Origin: Bacteroidales bacterium
Lineage (GTDB): Bacteria > Bacteroidota > Bacteroidia > Bacteroidales > UBA932
NCBI GenBank assembly: GCA_017630155.1
Contig: JAGBVU010000024.1
Span: 124,001-188,000, forward strand
Direction of reading: 5' to 3'
Length of the DNA: 64,000 bases
Below are positions 63,660 through 64,000 of this stretch, one piece after another. The position numbers and the translations under genes are program-made. Below the pieces are notes generated by a model. It ran no database searches and was not told where the DNA came from. It was given only the letters and a program-made list of their open reading frames with translations. Each line of letters opens with the position of its first letter. The stretch's first letter is position 1.

Positions 63660-64000
63660 ATGTGGCTGAAGTGTTTGGGAGATCTCATCTTCCCGAGAAA
63701 ATGTGAGGTGTGTGGGAGACTTCTCCCTGTGGATGTGGAGTATTTGTGTGATGATTGTCTGGAGGATATGCCTCTGACATATTATTGGGACTGGCCGGAG
63801 AATCCGGCTGAGAAGAAACTTTGGGTACGGACCTATCTTCATAGGGTGATTCCACTCTTTTTCTATACGAGGGAGAGTCAGTATATTACCCTTATCCATA
63901 AAATCAAATATCGGGGAAACATCAGACTTGGTCACTATATGGGGAGTCTTCTTGGCGAAAAAATTAAGAGGGCTCTTCCAGATGTTGATTACATTGTCCC
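63660..64000 (+). CDS. comF: ComF-family phosphoribosyltransferase-like protein, 3' end cut
   Basis: The frame from the ATG at 63660 stays open to the window end (113 codons). The N-terminal MWLKCLGDLIFPRKCEVCGRLL and LCDDCLEDM give a four-cysteine zinc finger typical of ComF. LIHKIKYRGNIRLGHYMG is the next conserved segment. The phosphoribosyltransferase domain lies outside the window. ComF is needed for DNA uptake in competent bacteria but is also widespread in bacteria not known to be competent. An open frame on the opposite strand here is rejected. Confidence 0.88.
   Translation, partial: MWLKCLGDLIFPRKCEVCGRLLPVDVEYLCDDCLEDMPLTYYWDWPENPAEKKLWVRTYLHRVIPLFFYTRESQYITLIHKIKYRGNIRLGHYMGSLLGEKIKRALPDVDYIV

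Noticed and set aside
63591..63935. Minus-strand open frame of 114 codons
   Set aside because: It is antisense to a clear ComF start with a four-cysteine zinc finger on the plus strand.
1..64000. Mobile element, prophage, CRISPR array, tRNA or rRNA
   Set aside because: No transposase, integrase, repeat-spacer pattern, terminal repeats or recognisable RNA gene was seen apart from the SAM-II aptamer.

Overview
The window looks like core chromosome of a Bacteroidales bacterium. Three things point there: the Bacteroidota housekeeping promoter (-7 element TAnnTTTG) in most intergenic gaps, with no Shine-Dalgarno pattern; many secreted lipoproteins with BACON, DUF4136, DUF5689-like and S46-peptidase domains; and family-typical neighbourhoods (sigma-54 activator - LptE - TPR protein - SecG; split transketolase; a second EF-G). 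A Rikenellaceae-like genome is possible but I cannot prove the family. I see no phage, insertion sequence, CRISPR array, tRNA or rRNA. Nearly all the DNA is coding, and genes are tightly packed with many short overlaps.

Layout. 1-3.9 kb: envelope biogenesis (TPR protein cut by the window edge, LptC, PpiD/SurA-type isomerase). 4.0-11.5 kb: YchF, a tandem SGNH hydrolase, a secreted EEP-family phosphohydrolase, ThyA-FolA, an NSS symporter and an M28 peptidase. 11.5-18.5 kb: YqeY and AspRS on the minus strand, then RsmA, MutS and a MacB-like permease. 18.5-24.9 kb: serine hydrolase, glycosyltransferase, YfhO-type membrane protein and a DUF6249-ECF sigma-membrane protein operon. 25-33 kb: Mrp, S46 dipeptidyl-peptidase, glycerate kinase, a PiT-PhoU-like phosphate transporter, a SIMPL protein and RNase HII. 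33-43.3 kb: EF-G2, LepA, the two transketolase halves separated by two envelope genes, a second ECF sigma operon, a LolD-type ATPase and a tRNA methyltransferase. 43.3-50.3 kb: an Oar-like TonB receptor, its BACON/OB-fold lipoprotein partner and an abundant OmpA/TPR lipoprotein. 50.4-54 kb: KdsB, a sigma-54 activator, LptE and SecG. 54-64 kb: PspC-PadR-PspC, arginine deiminase, mannose-1-phosphate guanylyltransferase, YraN, MetK behind a SAM-II riboswitch, BACON proteins including a large secreted nuclease, and the start of ComF.

The common theme is envelope construction and maintenance (LptC, LptE, PPIase, LolD, KdsB, SecG, PspC, two ECF systems) alongside housekeeping translation, nucleotide and repair genes. 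The most interesting signals are: an EF-G paralogue with altered catalytic and guanine-recognition motifs; a SAM-II aptamer followed by an apparent intrinsic terminator; four genes whose start codon lies 4-6 nt after the -7 element (candidate leaderless mRNAs); a shared promoter-like motif at the two ECF sigma loci; transketolase halves split by envelope genes; and a multidomain secreted nuclease. I did not find a clearly new defence or mobile system. All assignments come from reading the sequence; no database search was run.
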